DNA from: Lachnospiraceae bacterium
GTDB taxonomy: Bacteria > Bacillota > Clostridia > Lachnospirales > Lachnospiraceae
Assembly (NCBI GenBank): GCA_017473115.1
Contig: JAFUNC010000005.1
Span: 1-51,935, forward strand
Reading direction: 5' to 3'
Length of the DNA: 51,935 nucleotides
Shown here piece by piece: positions 1 to 8,311 of the stretch; the first letter of the stretch is position 1, and the number at the start of each line of letters is the position of its first letter. The position numbers and the translations under genes were made by a program. Below the pieces are notes generated by a model that worked only from the letters and a program-made list of their open reading frames with translations, had not been told where the DNA came from and did not search any database.

Positions 1-735
1 AAAGTAGAAGAAATGACCACGGAAAAATATATATCAGATGTTGTTGCAGTAAGTAAATATTTGTCCGAAAGATTTGAACAGGAAAAAATATATATCATGG
101 GTCATTCGTTTGGTACATATATTGCCATTAAAACAGTACAGCAATATCCTGAATATTATAATGCATATATAGCAATGGCACAGACTTGCAATCAGACAGA
201 GTCTGAATATATGGCATATGATTATATGAAAGCGCAATATAAACAGTTAGGCAATACCAAAATGGTTGAGAAATTTGAGAATTGTCCCATTCGGGAATCT
301 GATGAAATGTACAAAAAGTATTTTACATCTTCCTTGCGTGACAAAGCTATGCATGAGTTGGGTGTTGGAACGACAAGAGATATGGACTCTGTAATTACCG
401 GAATTTTCTTTCCGAGTCTACGCTGTAAGGTTTATACATGGCAGGAAAGAATAAATCTATGGAGAGGAAAAGGGTTGTCTGCACAATTTCCGGTTGTAAA
501 TGATTCTACACATTTCAATGCTTTTAGTGAAGTGCCCTCTTTACAGATTCCTATTTACTTTTTTGCAGGCAAATATGACTATACATGCTGTTTTGATTTG
601 CAATATGAGTATTATGAACAGATTGATGCCCCTATAAAAGAATTCTATGTGTTTGAGAATTCGGCGCATAGTCCTATATTTGAGGAGCCGGAAGAGGCGG
701 CTAAATCGTTTGAAGAGATATTGGAAGCAGAATAA
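1..735 (+). CDS. Alpha/beta hydrolase, 5' truncated by window edge
   Basis: The frame is open from base 1, so the gene begins upstream and only the C-terminal part is seen; an internal ATG lies at 13. The nucleophile elbow GHSFGT (about residues 35-40 of the visible part) gives the catalytic Ser of an alpha/beta hydrolase. A late Asp in FAGKYDYTC and a His in ENSAHSP fit the other two triad members. The order and the closing helix rich in Glu (FEEPEEAAKSFEEIL) resemble proline-iminopeptidase-like or lipase-like hydrolases. The substrate cannot be told. A rho-independent terminator follows at 781-821, so this gene ends its transcription unit. Confidence 0.8.
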   Translation, partial: KVEEMTTEKYISDVVAVSKYLSERFEQEKIYIMGHSFGTYIAIKTVQQYPEYYNAYIAMAQTCNQTESEYMAYDYMKAQYKQLGNTKMVEKFENCPIRESDEMYKKYFTSSLRDKAMHELGVGTTRDMDSVITGIFFPSLRCKVYTWQERINLWRGKGLSAQFPVVNDSTHFNAFSEVPSLQIPIYFFAGKYDYTCCFDLQYEYYEQIDAPIKEFYVFENSAHSPIFEEPEEAAKSFEEILEAE

Positions 736-780
736 AAGTAGGTACAAATTTCAGTTTCACGCAGAACTAATCGTATAAAA

Positions 781-821
781 AAGATACCCGATTTTACAAT
801 AAAATGTTGGGTATCTTTTTT
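781..821 (+). terminator. Rho-independent terminator after the alpha/beta hydrolase
   Basis: AAGATACCC (781-789) pairs with GGGTATCTT (809-817) and the T-run continues to 821. It separates the hydrolase from the cwlD-like gene and shows that an ATG at 816-823 is not a coding start. Confidence 0.85.
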
Positions 822-855
822 ATGTCCTCTTCACTCAAACATTTTCCGGCACAAT

Positions 856-885
856 TCATATATCCCTTCCCCTCAAACATATATT
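856..885 (+). promoter_or_regulatory. Candidate sigma-E-type (sporulation) promoter of the cwlD-like gene
   Basis: TCATATA (856-862), 15 bases, then CATATATT (878-885) resembles the sigma-E consensus of Bacillus (about TCATATT, 13-15 bases, CATACAnT). The expected start point near 892 would leave a short leader of about 30 bases before the ATG at 921. The region is AT-rich, so chance similarity is possible; the support is that spoIIID and the SipL-like gene have similar sites. Confidence 0.45.
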
Positions 886-920
886 GTAAAAACAATAAAC
901 ATGAATCACGGAGACAATAT

Positions 921-1775
921 ATGGAAAAAGGTACAATGATAAAAGTGACCATTGTTATGATCGTTGCAATGGCGATTGCGTTACTGATCAGGGGGATTGT
1001 TTTACATAGTAAAGGTGCACGGGATGCACAGGTTGATGTAGAGGAGATGCCTTTTGTGGAAACGGAGTTGGAAGAGAAGCCGTATAGCGGATGCATTGTG
1101 GTTGTGGATGCCGGTCATGGCGGAAAAGATCCGGGAAAAGTGGGCGTAAACGGTACGCTTGAAAAGGATATTAATCTGGAAATTGCCATGCTTTTAAAAG
1201 AGGTACTGGAAGAGGAGGGGATGACTGTTGTTATGACCAGGCAGAGTGATATGGGCCTTTACGATGAAAGCAGCAGTAATAAAAAAATGCAGGATATGAA
1301 AGCAAGACTTGCCATGATTGAAGACTGTAAGCCGGATTTGGTAGTGAGCATTCACCAGAACAGTTTCGGGGATGCATCGGTTTGCGGGCCGCAGGTTTTT
1401 TATCATGAGAGCAGTGAAAAAGGCGGGCAGGCAGCAAAACTTATGCAGGATGCGTTGAACACGGAACTGGAAATTGCCCGTCCGAGAGTACAAAAAGGAA
1501 ATGACAATTATTATCTTCTGACAAAGTGTTCGGCGGTTATGATTATTGCAGAGTGCGGCTTTTTGTCCAATCCGGAAGAGGAAGCACTGTTAAAGGATGC
1601 TGAATATCAGAAAAAAATCGTGGCAGCGTTAAGACTGGGAATTTGCGATTATTTGGAAAGCGAAAAAAACACGTCGGAGAATCAGGAAGGCACCATATAT
1701 GAAGGCGACGATGAAATATCGTCGGAGAACCTGTCCTATAAAATTCCTTGGTATTCGACAGAAAATGTGTTATGA
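921..1775 (+). CDS. cwlD: N-acetylmuramoyl-L-alanine amidase, CwlD-like
   Basis: This 284-residue Amidase_3 protein cleaves the bond between N-acetylmuramic acid and the peptide stem. In spore formers CwlD does this in the cortex so that muramic-delta-lactam can form. Zinc and catalytic residues are visible: His66 in DAGHGG, Glu81 in LEKDIN, His145 in SIHQNSF and Glu211 in AECGFLSN. Residues 7-26 form an N-terminal membrane anchor or uncleaved signal. The stretch KKMQDMKARLAMI between strands is typical of CwlD rather than of CwlC/LytC. The start at 921 has GGAG seven bases upstream; a longer frame from 804 would begin inside the terminator and is rejected. The acidic C-terminal tail of about 40 residues is longer than usual. 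Confidence 0.85.
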   Translation: MEKGTMIKVTIVMIVAMAIALLIRGIVLHSKGARDAQVDVEEMPFVETELEEKPYSGCIVVVDAGHGGKDPGKVGVNGTLEKDINLEIAMLLKEVLEEEGMTVVMTRQSDMGLYDESSSNKKMQDMKARLAMIEDCKPDLVVSIHQNSFGDASVCGPQVFYHESSEKGGQAAKLMQDALNTELEIARPRVQKGNDNYYLLTKCSAVMIIAECGFLSNPEEEALLKDAEYQKKIVAALRLGICDYLESEKNTSENQEGTIYEGDDEISSENLSYKIPWYSTENVL

Positions 1776-1877
1776 TACACTTGAGCGAGTATCGGTATGT
1801 ATGGTGTTGCTGTAGGAAAGAGTATGATACGGCGAAGAACCACATGCCGAATACAGAACCATAAGCAGGAGGCAGGT

Positions 1878-2939
1878 ATGCGTACCCTTGTCATCACACA
1901 GGATGAAAACAGAATAGATGAACAGGAGATTGCAAGAGCCGGAAAAATTATCCTGAATGGAGGTCTGGTGGCTTTTCCCACAGAGACGGTATATGGTCTG
2001 GGTGGGGATGGTTTGAATCCGGATTCGGCCCGCAAAATATATGAAGCCAAAGGACGTCCTTCCGACAATCCCTTGATTGTACACATTTATCGTATGGAAG
2101 ATTTGGAAATTCTGGTAAAAGAAATTCCCGAAAGTGCACGGAAATTGGCAGAGGCTTTTTGGCCCGGCCCTTTGACCATGATTTTACCCAAGGACGATCT
2201 TGTTCCCGATGAAACTACGGGCGGACTGGATACGGTGGCAGTCAGAATGCCGTCCCACAAGGTTGCGTTGGCTTTTATCAAAGCTGCAGGCGGTTTTGTA
2301 GCAGCGCCCAGTGCGAATTTAAGCGGTAAGCCAAGTCCTACCCTTGCAAAATACGTTTTGGAAGATATGGACGGACGTATTGATATGATTATCGATGGCG
2401 GTGACATTGCCATTGGTTTGGAGTCTACCATTGTGGATTTGACCGGCGATGTGCCCATGATTTTACGCCCGGGATATATTACATTGGATATGTTAAAAGA
2501 TGTGTTGGGTGAAGTGACAATGGATCCCACACTTCTGGATGACGACTGTAAGGAAAGACCAAAGGCACCGGGTATGCGGTATCGACATTATGCGCCTAAA
2601 GGAGACATGCTGATTATAGAAGGCGAGCCTGATAAGGTGGTAAAAGAAATTAATATGCTTGTAGAGGAAAGTCGTCAAAAAGGCTATAAAACCGGGGTGA
2701 TTGCTACAGCGGAGAATGCGGACAAGTACCGTGCCGATGTGGTAAAAGTGGTTGGAAACCGCAATGATGATACTGCCATTGCCGCATCTTTGTACCGCAT
2801 TTTAAGAGAGTTTGATGATGAAGAAGCGGACGCTATCTATTCGGAAAGTTTTGCTACGGACGGATTCGGACATGCGATTATGAATCGATTATTAAAGGCC
2901 GCAGGCCATAAATATATTAAAATTCAGGAGGAAGTATAA
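1878..2939 (+). CDS. tsaC: L-threonylcarbamoyladenylate synthase (TsaC/Sua5 family, long form)
   Basis: The 353-residue enzyme uses threonine, bicarbonate and ATP to make threonylcarbamoyl-AMP for the universal t6A37 modification of ANN-decoding tRNAs. The YrdC-type domain spans about residues 12-205, with AFPTETVYGLG, KGRPSDNPLIVH and APSANLSGKPSPT. After GMRYRHYAPKGD comes the C-terminal Sua5 domain, which marks the long Sua5 form rather than the short TsaC form. The start is set by AGGAGG at 1867-1872, five bases before ATG; an upstream in-frame ATG at 1797 has no comparable site and adds a basic stretch foreign to the family. The stop abuts the rpiB ATG with no gap, so the two are co-translated. 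Confidence 0.95.
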   Translation: MRTLVITQDENRIDEQEIARAGKIILNGGLVAFPTETVYGLGGDGLNPDSARKIYEAKGRPSDNPLIVHIYRMEDLEILVKEIPESARKLAEAFWPGPLTMILPKDDLVPDETTGGLDTVAVRMPSHKVALAFIKAAGGFVAAPSANLSGKPSPTLAKYVLEDMDGRIDMIIDGGDIAIGLESTIVDLTGDVPMILRPGYITLDMLKDVLGEVTMDPTLLDDDCKERPKAPGMRYRHYAPKGDMLIIEGEPDKVVKEINMLVEESRQKGYKTGVIATAENADKYRADVVKVVGNRNDDTAIAASLYRILREFDDEEADAIYSESFATDGFGHAIMNRLLKAAGHKYIKIQEEV

Positions 2940-3371
2940 ATGAATATTTCATTAGGATGTGACCACGGCGGTTACGATTTAAAAGAGGCAGTAAAGAAGC
3001 ACTTGGAAGCACAGGGACATACCTGTAAGGATTTTGGATGCTACGATAAAAGTTCCTGTGATTATCCCAATCACGGCAGACCCGCAGCAGAGGCTGTAGC
3101 GAACGGTGAGTGTGAAAAGGGTATCGTAATCTGTACCACAGGTATCGGTATGTCAATGGTTGCCAATAAAGTAAAGGGAGTACGTGCGGCACTTTGTGCA
3201 GATTCTCTTTCTGCTGAATTGACAAGACAGCACAACAATGCAAACGTACTTGTTTTAGGTGCGGGAATTGTTGGTATGAATCTTGCACTTAAGATTGTGG
3301 ATACTTTTATGACGACAGAATTTTCCGGCGATGAAAGACATCAGAGAAGAATTGATTTAATCGAGAAATAA
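2940..3371 (+). CDS. rpiB: Ribose-5-phosphate isomerase B
   Basis: This enzyme interconverts ribose-5-phosphate and ribulose-5-phosphate in the non-oxidative pentose phosphate pathway. At 143 residues it has the family length. Diagnostic motifs are CDHGGY near the N-terminus, GIVICTTGIGMSMVANK with the catalytic Cys (most relatives have CGTGIG, here CTTGIG), and RQHNNANVLVLG. A LacA/RpiB-type sugar isomerase acting on other phosphates (allose or galactose) is the main alternative. The ATG follows the tsaC stop directly and the ribosome site AGGAGG lies inside the tsaC 3' end. Confidence 0.93.
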   Translation: MNISLGCDHGGYDLKEAVKKHLEAQGHTCKDFGCYDKSSCDYPNHGRPAAEAVANGECEKGIVICTTGIGMSMVANKVKGVRAALCADSLSAELTRQHNNANVLVLGAGIVGMNLALKIVDTFMTTEFSGDERHQRRIDLIEK

Positions 3372-3462
3372 TCGGATGATAAGGTTCTCATAGGTGGGAT
3401 GTCGATGGGAACGGAAAGAATAATTTTATAAAACGGCAACGGGGTGCCGGACGGAGGGTTAC

Positions 3463-3942
3463 ATGAAGAGAAAAGATTACATTTCGTGGGATGAATATTT
3501 TACGGGAATTGCCATGCTTTCCGGTATGCGTTCCAAAGATCCCAACACACAGGTGGGGGCTTGTATCGTCGGAAAAGACAACCGTATTTTGTCCGTGGGT
3601 TATAATGGATTTCCCAATGGTTGCTCGGATGAGTTATTCCCCTGGGCACGCGAAGGCGGCGAACTGGATACCAAGTATGCTTTTGTTGCGCACAGTGAGT
3701 TGAATGCGATTCTCAACTACCGTGGCGGTAATTTGGAAGGGGCTAAAATTTACGTAACTTTATTCCCTTGTAATGAATGTGCCAAAGCTATCATTCAGGC
3801 GGGTATTAAAGAAGTGATTTATGATTCCGATAAATATGCGGGAACTCCTTCGAATATTGCAGCCAAAAAGATGTTTGATGCGGCAGGCGTCAAATGCGTG
3901 CAGTATCAGCGCAGCGGACGCACCATTACGTTTGAAGTGTAA
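3463..3942 (+). CDS. Deoxycytidylate (dCMP) deaminase, ComEB family
   Basis: The 159-residue protein is a zinc-dependent dCMP deaminase, converting dCMP to dUMP as a supply of thymidylate precursor. The zinc site is seen as His77-Ser-Glu79 and Cys103-Asn-Glu-Cys106; Glu79 is the proton shuttle. The N-terminal region MKRKDYISWDEYFTGIAMLSGMRSKDPNTQVGA is typical of ComEB/dCMP deaminases. The substrate loop GYNGFPNGCSDE also matches the family. The ATG is preceded by GGAGGG. In Bacillus the homologue lies in the comE operon, but here no competence genes flank it. Confidence 0.9.
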   Translation: MKRKDYISWDEYFTGIAMLSGMRSKDPNTQVGACIVGKDNRILSVGYNGFPNGCSDELFPWAREGGELDTKYAFVAHSELNAILNYRGGNLEGAKIYVTLFPCNECAKAIIQAGIKEVIYDSDKYAGTPSNIAAKKMFDAAGVKCVQYQRSGRTITFEV

Positions 3943-4033
3943 TATTTGAGTTGAAATCAAGATGAGTATCTGACATGAAACATTATTAACTTTTGCTGAA
4001 GGATATGTGATACAACAAAAGGAAGGTAATATT

Positions 4034-5236
4034 TTGAAAAAGAGACAAAGAAGAATTGTGGCAGTGGCGATTGCGGTATGTATGTTTACCATGGGGTTAC
4101 CGCAGATGACCGTCTATGCCACGACGACACTGGATCAGTTGCATCAGGCTGAACAGGAGATGCAGCAAATACAACAGGAAAAAGAAGAGATTGATCAGGA
4201 ACGCCAGGAATTGGAAGGTGAACTCGGCGGGCTGGAACAGCAACACGGTTCTTTGAAAGCGGAGTTGAATGCGCTGAATGCGGAACTGGAAGAGGCGGCT
4301 GAACATTTGGCGGAATTGGAAGGTAAAATTGCCGATAAAGAAGCCGAGATTGAACAGACCCGTAAAGAACTGGAAGAGGCGAAGGAAACAGAAGCAAATC
4401 AGTATGAAGCAATGCAGAATCGTATGCAGGCATCTTATGAAAGCCCGGATGCGGATTATCTGGAAATGCTTTTGTCGGCCCGCAGTATTTCGGAACTTTT
4501 GAATCTTGCGGATTATATCAGTATGTTGGCGGAATATGACAATCAGTTGCTTTTGAAATACCAGGAAACCAAGGAAGCAGTAGCGGCCAAAGAAGCGGCG
4601 TTGGAAGTGGAATTGGCGGATTTGGAAGTTTTAAAACAGGCTAATTTGGACGAGCAGGCCAGAATCAATGCATTGATTGAAACCACCGCAAGTTATGTGC
4701 AGCAGTATGCATCGCAGATTTCCACGGCAGAAGCGGAACTGGCGGAAATTGAAGCTGAAGTGGCAAGAAAAGAAGCAGAACTGGCAGCGCAGGAAGCAGA
4801 TGTGGAAGCGTTAAAAAAGAAGTATCAGGAAGAACTCCTGATGTCACAACTTGCAAATTCTTCTGCGAAACGAGACATTTCGCAGGTGACTTTTGAAGAA
4901 GGGGACAGATATCTTCTTGCAAACTTAATTTATTGTGAAGCCGGCGGCGAACCCTATGAAGGTCAATTGGCGGTTGGAGCAGTGGTAATTAACCGCGTGT
5001 TGTCCAGCGTGTATCCCAATACCGTCAGCGGAGTGATTTATCAGAAAAGGCAGTTTTCGCCGGTGGCCAGCGGACGTCTTGCTTTGGCCTTGGCACAGAA
5101 TAAGGCAACACCCTCCTGTTATCAGGCTGCAGACGCAGCAATGGCGGGAACCACCAATGTGGGCGGATGTGTATATTTCAGAACACCGATTCCCGGACTT
5201 ACGGGCATTCAAATCGGCGGACATATCTTTTATTAA
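4034..5236 (+). CDS. Secreted coiled-coil protein with SleB-type cell-wall hydrolase domain
   Basis: This 400-residue exported protein has a signal peptide (cleavage expected after about residue 29, VYA), a long Glu/Gln/Ala-rich coiled coil (about 30-280) and a C-terminal Hydrolase_2 (SleB/CwlJ) domain (about 287-400). SleB enzymes are lytic transglycosylases acting on cortex peptidoglycan; the likely catalytic Glu is Glu302 in YCEAGGE. The coiled-coil part resembles the PcsB/CwlO N-domain, which in other species is gated by FtsEX. TTG at 4034 is chosen because AAGGAAGG lies eight bases upstream and it starts directly at the Lys/Arg-rich signal peptide; a GTG at 4007 is in frame but less well placed. 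The protein at 33796 shares this N-domain with a different catalytic end. Confidence 0.85.
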   Translation: MKKRQRRIVAVAIAVCMFTMGLPQMTVYATTTLDQLHQAEQEMQQIQQEKEEIDQERQELEGELGGLEQQHGSLKAELNALNAELEEAAEHLAELEGKIADKEAEIEQTRKELEEAKETEANQYEAMQNRMQASYESPDADYLEMLLSARSISELLNLADYISMLAEYDNQLLLKYQETKEAVAAKEAALEVELADLEVLKQANLDEQARINALIETTASYVQQYASQISTAEAELAEIEAEVARKEAELAAQEADVEALKKKYQEELLMSQLANSSAKRDISQVTFEEGDRYLLANLIYCEAGGEPYEGQLAVGAVVINRVLSSVYPNTVSGVIYQKRQFSPVASGRLALALAQNKATPSCYQAADAAMAGTTNVGGCVYFRTPIPGLTGIQIGGHIFY

Positions 5237-5242
5237 AATGAT

Positions 5243-5274
5243 AAACCTCAGGTGCAAATGTACCTGAGGTTTTT
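5243..5274. terminator. Bidirectional terminator between convergent genes
   Basis: AACCTCAGGT (5244-5253) pairs with ACCTGAGGTT (5262-5271), flanked by A-run and T-run. It can serve the SleB-type gene on the plus strand and the DUF402 gene on the minus strand. Confidence 0.9.
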
Positions 5275-5301
5275 AATATTTTAGATATGGCGTAAAATCA
5301 T

Positions 5302-5781
5302 CTAAACATCGTATTTATCAATCAAATTCATATAGCGTTTGAATTCGCCGCTGTACATGGCGGTCAGCAACATATCCGTTCTGACCAACGCGGATTGCAA
5401 TTGCTCTTTGGTAATCATATCTTTCGTAGAGGCTTCTGCCAATTCGTCCAAATCCAGAACACGAATCTGACCGTCCGGATATAGCACGACATCTGTCAAC
5501 AAATCGGTTGATGTATAAGAATTTGTTGGGGCATCGTATTGGTAATCCACAATATCGCAGTACCAGTAAAGCAGAGAGTTGTCGGCACGATAAAATTTGC
5601 TTACTTTAATGCCTTCTTTCAGCAGATAAGCAGAAAAACCATGATCCATATCTTTGCGTGGTTTAATGGTTTTCCATTTGGTAATAATAACAGTGTCATC
5701 GTAATGCAAAACAACATCATCTTTTAAATGTATAATCTCATCGGGTATCAGCCGTTTACGATATAATGTGATATTTTCCAT
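5302..5781 (-). CDS. DUF402 family protein (FomD/Ntdp-like fold)
   Basis: The 159-residue protein carries a DUF402 core: LYWYCDIVDYQY, then TDLLTDVVLYPDG and VLDLDELAEA, the metal-site Asp/Glu pattern of this family. Characterised members hydrolyse nucleoside tri- and diphosphates or cytidylyl-phosphonates, so a nucleotide phosphatase role is plausible but not shown. The ATG at 5781 has AAAGGA eight bases upstream. A sigma-A promoter lies at 5824-5852. It is transcribed alone, away from the ATP synthase operon. Confidence 0.75.
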   Translation of the reverse strand: MENITLYRKRLIPDEIIHLKDDVVLHYDDTVIITKWKTIKPRKDMDHGFSAYLLKEGIKVSKFYRADNSLLYWYCDIVDYQYDAPTNSYTSTDLLTDVVLYPDGQIRVLDLDELAEASTKDMITKEQLQSALVRTDMLLTAMYSGEFKRYMNLIDKYDV

Positions 5782-5823
5782 AGATATCCTTTCGGTAGTA
5801 AAAAGTGTACTCTATATGTAAAA

Positions 5824-5852
5824 ATAGTACATTTTATGCTAGTAAAAGTCAA
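5824..5852 (-). promoter_or_regulatory. Sigma-A promoter of the DUF402 gene
   Basis: Read on the minus strand, TTGACT (5852-5847), 17 bases, TACTAT (5829-5824). It stands back to back with the ATP synthase promoter. Confidence 0.75.
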
Positions 5853-5895
5853 CGAAAAAACTTTCAAAAATGCGTTAAAATTTGGACTTTTTAAC

Positions 5896-5924
5896 TAGAC
5901 ATTGGTCGCTAAAATGAGTATAAT
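5896..5924 (+). promoter_or_regulatory. Sigma-A promoter of the ATP synthase operon
   Basis: TAGACA (5896-5901), exactly 17 bases, TATAAT (5919-5924), eleven of twelve consensus positions. The expected start point is near 5931, about 34 bases before the first ATG at 5965. Such a strong promoter fits constitutive high expression of ATP synthase. Confidence 0.85.
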
Positions 5925-5964
5925 TATAAAGATGGTACAAAATAGGGAGAGAAGTACTAATTTT

Positions 5965-6210
5965 ATGGCAGACAGAAGACCGAGAGATGATAATGGAATG
6001 CGTGAAATTTTTAAAACATTAAGTTGCGTAACGCAGTTTGGAATCTCGATGCTGGTGCCGATTGCCATGTGCTTTTTCGGAGGCTTGGCGTTGGACAAGT
6101 GGCTGGGTACGTCTTTTATCGCTATTGTACTGTTTTTTGTAGGGGCTGTTGCCGGAGCGAGAAATGTGTATGTTCTTGCGAAGAAATTTTACGGCGAAGG
6201 TAAGGAGTAA
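5965..6210 (+). CDS. AtpZ/AtpI-type small membrane protein of the ATP synthase operon
   Basis: This 81-residue protein has two transmembrane helices (about residues 24-46 and 49-72) and the FGGLALDKWLGTSF loop typical of the F0F1-ATPase gene 1 (AtpZ/AtpQ) family. Relatives are linked to Mg2+/Ca2+ handling or ATP synthase assembly. The start at 5965 is chosen because the longer frame from 5902 begins within the promoter, and an ATG at 5932 would leave almost no leader. The ribosome site (GGGAGAGAAG) is spaced rather far. It is the first gene of the operon. Confidence 0.75.
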   Translation: MADRRPRDDNGMREIFKTLSCVTQFGISMLVPIAMCFFGGLALDKWLGTSFIAIVLFFVGAVAGARNVYVLAKKFYGEGKE

Positions 6211-6216
6211 TCAGAT

Positions 6217-6666
6217 TTGAAGAAGTTAAATGCCACATTGGCGGAATTGTGGGTCGGTTCGGTGCTGTTTGCACTGGCATCTCTCATAATCGGAATCTGG
6301 TTTGCAGAGAATAAATTGGCTTATGCCATAGGGCTGTTGGTTGGTACGTTAACTACTATGTATTTGGCCTGGCATATGGCAAGAAGTATCGATAAGATGA
6401 TGGACAAAGCGGAGCAGGGGCTGGACGGCAGCGCCGGGATGCGGGTGTCAAGTCTTTTACGATATGGTTTGGTAGTTCTGATATTGATTGCTTCGGCATT
6501 TGTATCGGAATATGTGAATCCTATCAGCGTATTTCTGGGGATTCTTGGATTGAAAGTGGCGGCATATCTCCAGCCGTTTACTCATAAAATCGTGTTTAAG
6601 GTGTTTGGTTGGGAAGAAGAAGTTTATCCCGACATGCCTGACACAGAAGAAAATAAGGAGGTATAG
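6217..6666 (+). CDS. atpI: ATP synthase subunit I-like membrane protein
   Basis: The 149-residue protein has four predicted membrane helices (about 13-31, 34-53, 82-99, 103-120) and the layout of the ATP synthase I chain family. In Propionigenium and Acetobacterium AtpI helps assemble the c-ring. The start is TTG at 6217, with AAGGAG nine bases upstream, overlapping the end of the preceding gene. It is followed two bases later by atpB. The acidic C-terminal tail (PDMPDTEENKE) is on the cytoplasmic side by charge rules. Confidence 0.75.
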   Translation: MKKLNATLAELWVGSVLFALASLIIGIWFAENKLAYAIGLLVGTLTTMYLAWHMARSIDKMMDKAEQGLDGSAGMRVSSLLRYGLVVLILIASAFVSEYVNPISVFLGILGLKVAAYLQPFTHKIVFKVFGWEEEVYPDMPDTEENKEV

Positions 6667-6668
6667 GT

Positions 6669-7403
6669 ATGGGACAGGGAATCCTGTTATCCGGGGGCGA
6701 TAACATCGACTTTATGATACACGGTGTTTTCTCCTACAAGTTCTTTGGACAAGAAGTCTGGATAACAACATCGCACATATGTCTTTTGATCGTAGTGCTT
6801 GTATTGCTTCTCTTTTTCATCATTGGCGGTTCGGTATTTCGTAAGGCCAAGACAATTCCCACAGGTTTTCAGAATGTTGTGGAAATGGTTGTTGAGTTGC
6901 TGGACGGAATCGTGGGCAGTACCATGGGTGAAAAGGGCAAAGGATTTCGTAATTACATCGGAGTAATCTTTATATTCATTTTATTCTCGAATATATCAGG
7001 TTTGCTCGGATTAAGACCGCCCACAGCGGATTATGGTGTTACATTGCCGCTGGGTCTTCTGACTTTCACATTGGTGCAGATAAACAAACTCAGATTTAAC
7101 TCAATACCGAGCATCTGGGTGGATCTGTGTTCACCGTTACCGCCCTGGTTACCGATTTGGGCGCCGATTAACGTAATTGGTGAAGTGGCAGTTCCGATTT
7201 CGCTTTCGTTGCGTTTGTTTGCGAATGTATTGTCAGGTACTGTTATGATGGCATTGGTGTACGGCCTTTTACAGTTGTTTGCAATGGTTTGGCCGGCTGC
7301 ACTTCATGTCTACTTTGATATTTTTTCAGGAGCAATTCAAACATACGTATTCTGTATGTTGACCATGACATATATTTCAAATGCCATGGGTGGGGATGAG
7401 TAA
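6669..7403 (+). CDS. atpB: ATP synthase Fo subunit a
   Basis: Subunit a forms the two ion half-channels next to the c-ring. At 244 residues it has five to six membrane helices and the family signature SLSLRLFANVLSG, in which Arg182 is the essential stator arginine. The C-terminal helix IQTYVFCMLTMTYISNAMGG is also conserved. The ATG has AAGGAGG upstream, inside the end of the subunit I gene. Confidence 0.97.
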   Translation: MGQGILLSGGDNIDFMIHGVFSYKFFGQEVWITTSHICLLIVVLVLLLFFIIGGSVFRKAKTIPTGFQNVVEMVVELLDGIVGSTMGEKGKGFRNYIGVIFIFILFSNISGLLGLRPPTADYGVTLPLGLLTFTLVQINKLRFNSIPSIWVDLCSPLPPWLPIWAPINVIGEVAVPISLSLRLFANVLSGTVMMALVYGLLQLFAMVWPAALHVYFDIFSGAIQTYVFCMLTMTYISNAMGGDE

Positions 7404-7418
7404 AAAATTATTTTCTAG

Positions 7419-7685
<267 letters not shown>

Positions 7686-7750
7686 TCAGAATAAAAGGTG
7701 CAGATGCGTTTTTTATAAAAGCGTAGCGAAATAGAAGAGGAGGCAGCAGT

Positions 7751-8311
7751 TTGAACACAATACAGAGCATGAACTTGCTTTTGACGGGTGATGAAATGTC
7801 AAGATTGTTCGACTTGGATATTCAGTTGCTTCATGACGCACTTTTGACCCTTGTTGCCGTATTTGTATTGTTCCTTGCGGGCTCATACTTTTTCTTTAAT
7901 CCGGCGCGTAAGTTTTTGGAGAAAAGAAAACAGGGCATTGCTGATGACATTCAGTCCGCAAAGAGCGAGCGTGAAGAGGCAGAGCGTCTGAAGAAAGAAT
8001 ATGAAGAAAAGTTGAGCGGCGTGGATTCCCAGGTGGAACAAATTCTGTCGGATGCCCGTAAAAAAGCACTTTCAAATGAAAATAAAATTATTATCGAAGC
8101 GAAAGAAGAAGCAGACCGCATTATCGAACGTGCAAATCAGGAAGCAAAACTTGAGAAACAGCGTGTTGCTCATGAAGTGAAGACTGAAATGGTTTCTGTT
8201 GCAACTGCTATGGCAGGCAAGATTGTGGCTACTTCCATCGATGAAGCAACTCAGGAGCGTCTTTTAGACGAAACATTGAAAGAAATGGGTGAGAACACAT
8301 GGCTAAGCTAG
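7751..8311 (+). CDS. atpF: ATP synthase Fo subunit b
   Basis: The 186-residue peripheral-stalk subunit has one N-terminal membrane helix (about residues 30-50) followed by a long charged coiled coil (about 55-160) that reaches up to delta. The TTG start at 7751 has GAGGAGG nearby upstream. Its end overlaps atpH by 13 bases in another frame, a usual form of translational coupling between b and delta. The N-terminal extension of about 25 residues before the helix is a little longer than in most bacteria. Confidence 0.95.
   Translation: MNTIQSMNLLLTGDEMSRLFDLDIQLLHDALLTLVAVFVLFLAGSYFFFNPARKFLEKRKQGIADDIQSAKSEREEAERLKKEYEEKLSGVDSQVEQILSDARKKALSNENKIIIEAKEEADRIIERANQEAKLEKQRVAHEVKTEMVSVATAMAGKIVATSIDEATQERLLDETLKEMGENTWLS

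Noticed and set aside
804-920. Longer N-terminus for the cwlD-like amidase
   Set aside because: It would start in the terminator stem and lacks a ribosome site; the ATG at 921 has GGAG at a good distance and begins right before the membrane anchor.
5902-5964. Upstream extension of the first ATP synthase gene (TTG at 5902, ATG at 5932)
   Set aside because: 5902 lies within the promoter, and 5932 would be at the transcription start; the family N-terminus begins near 5965.
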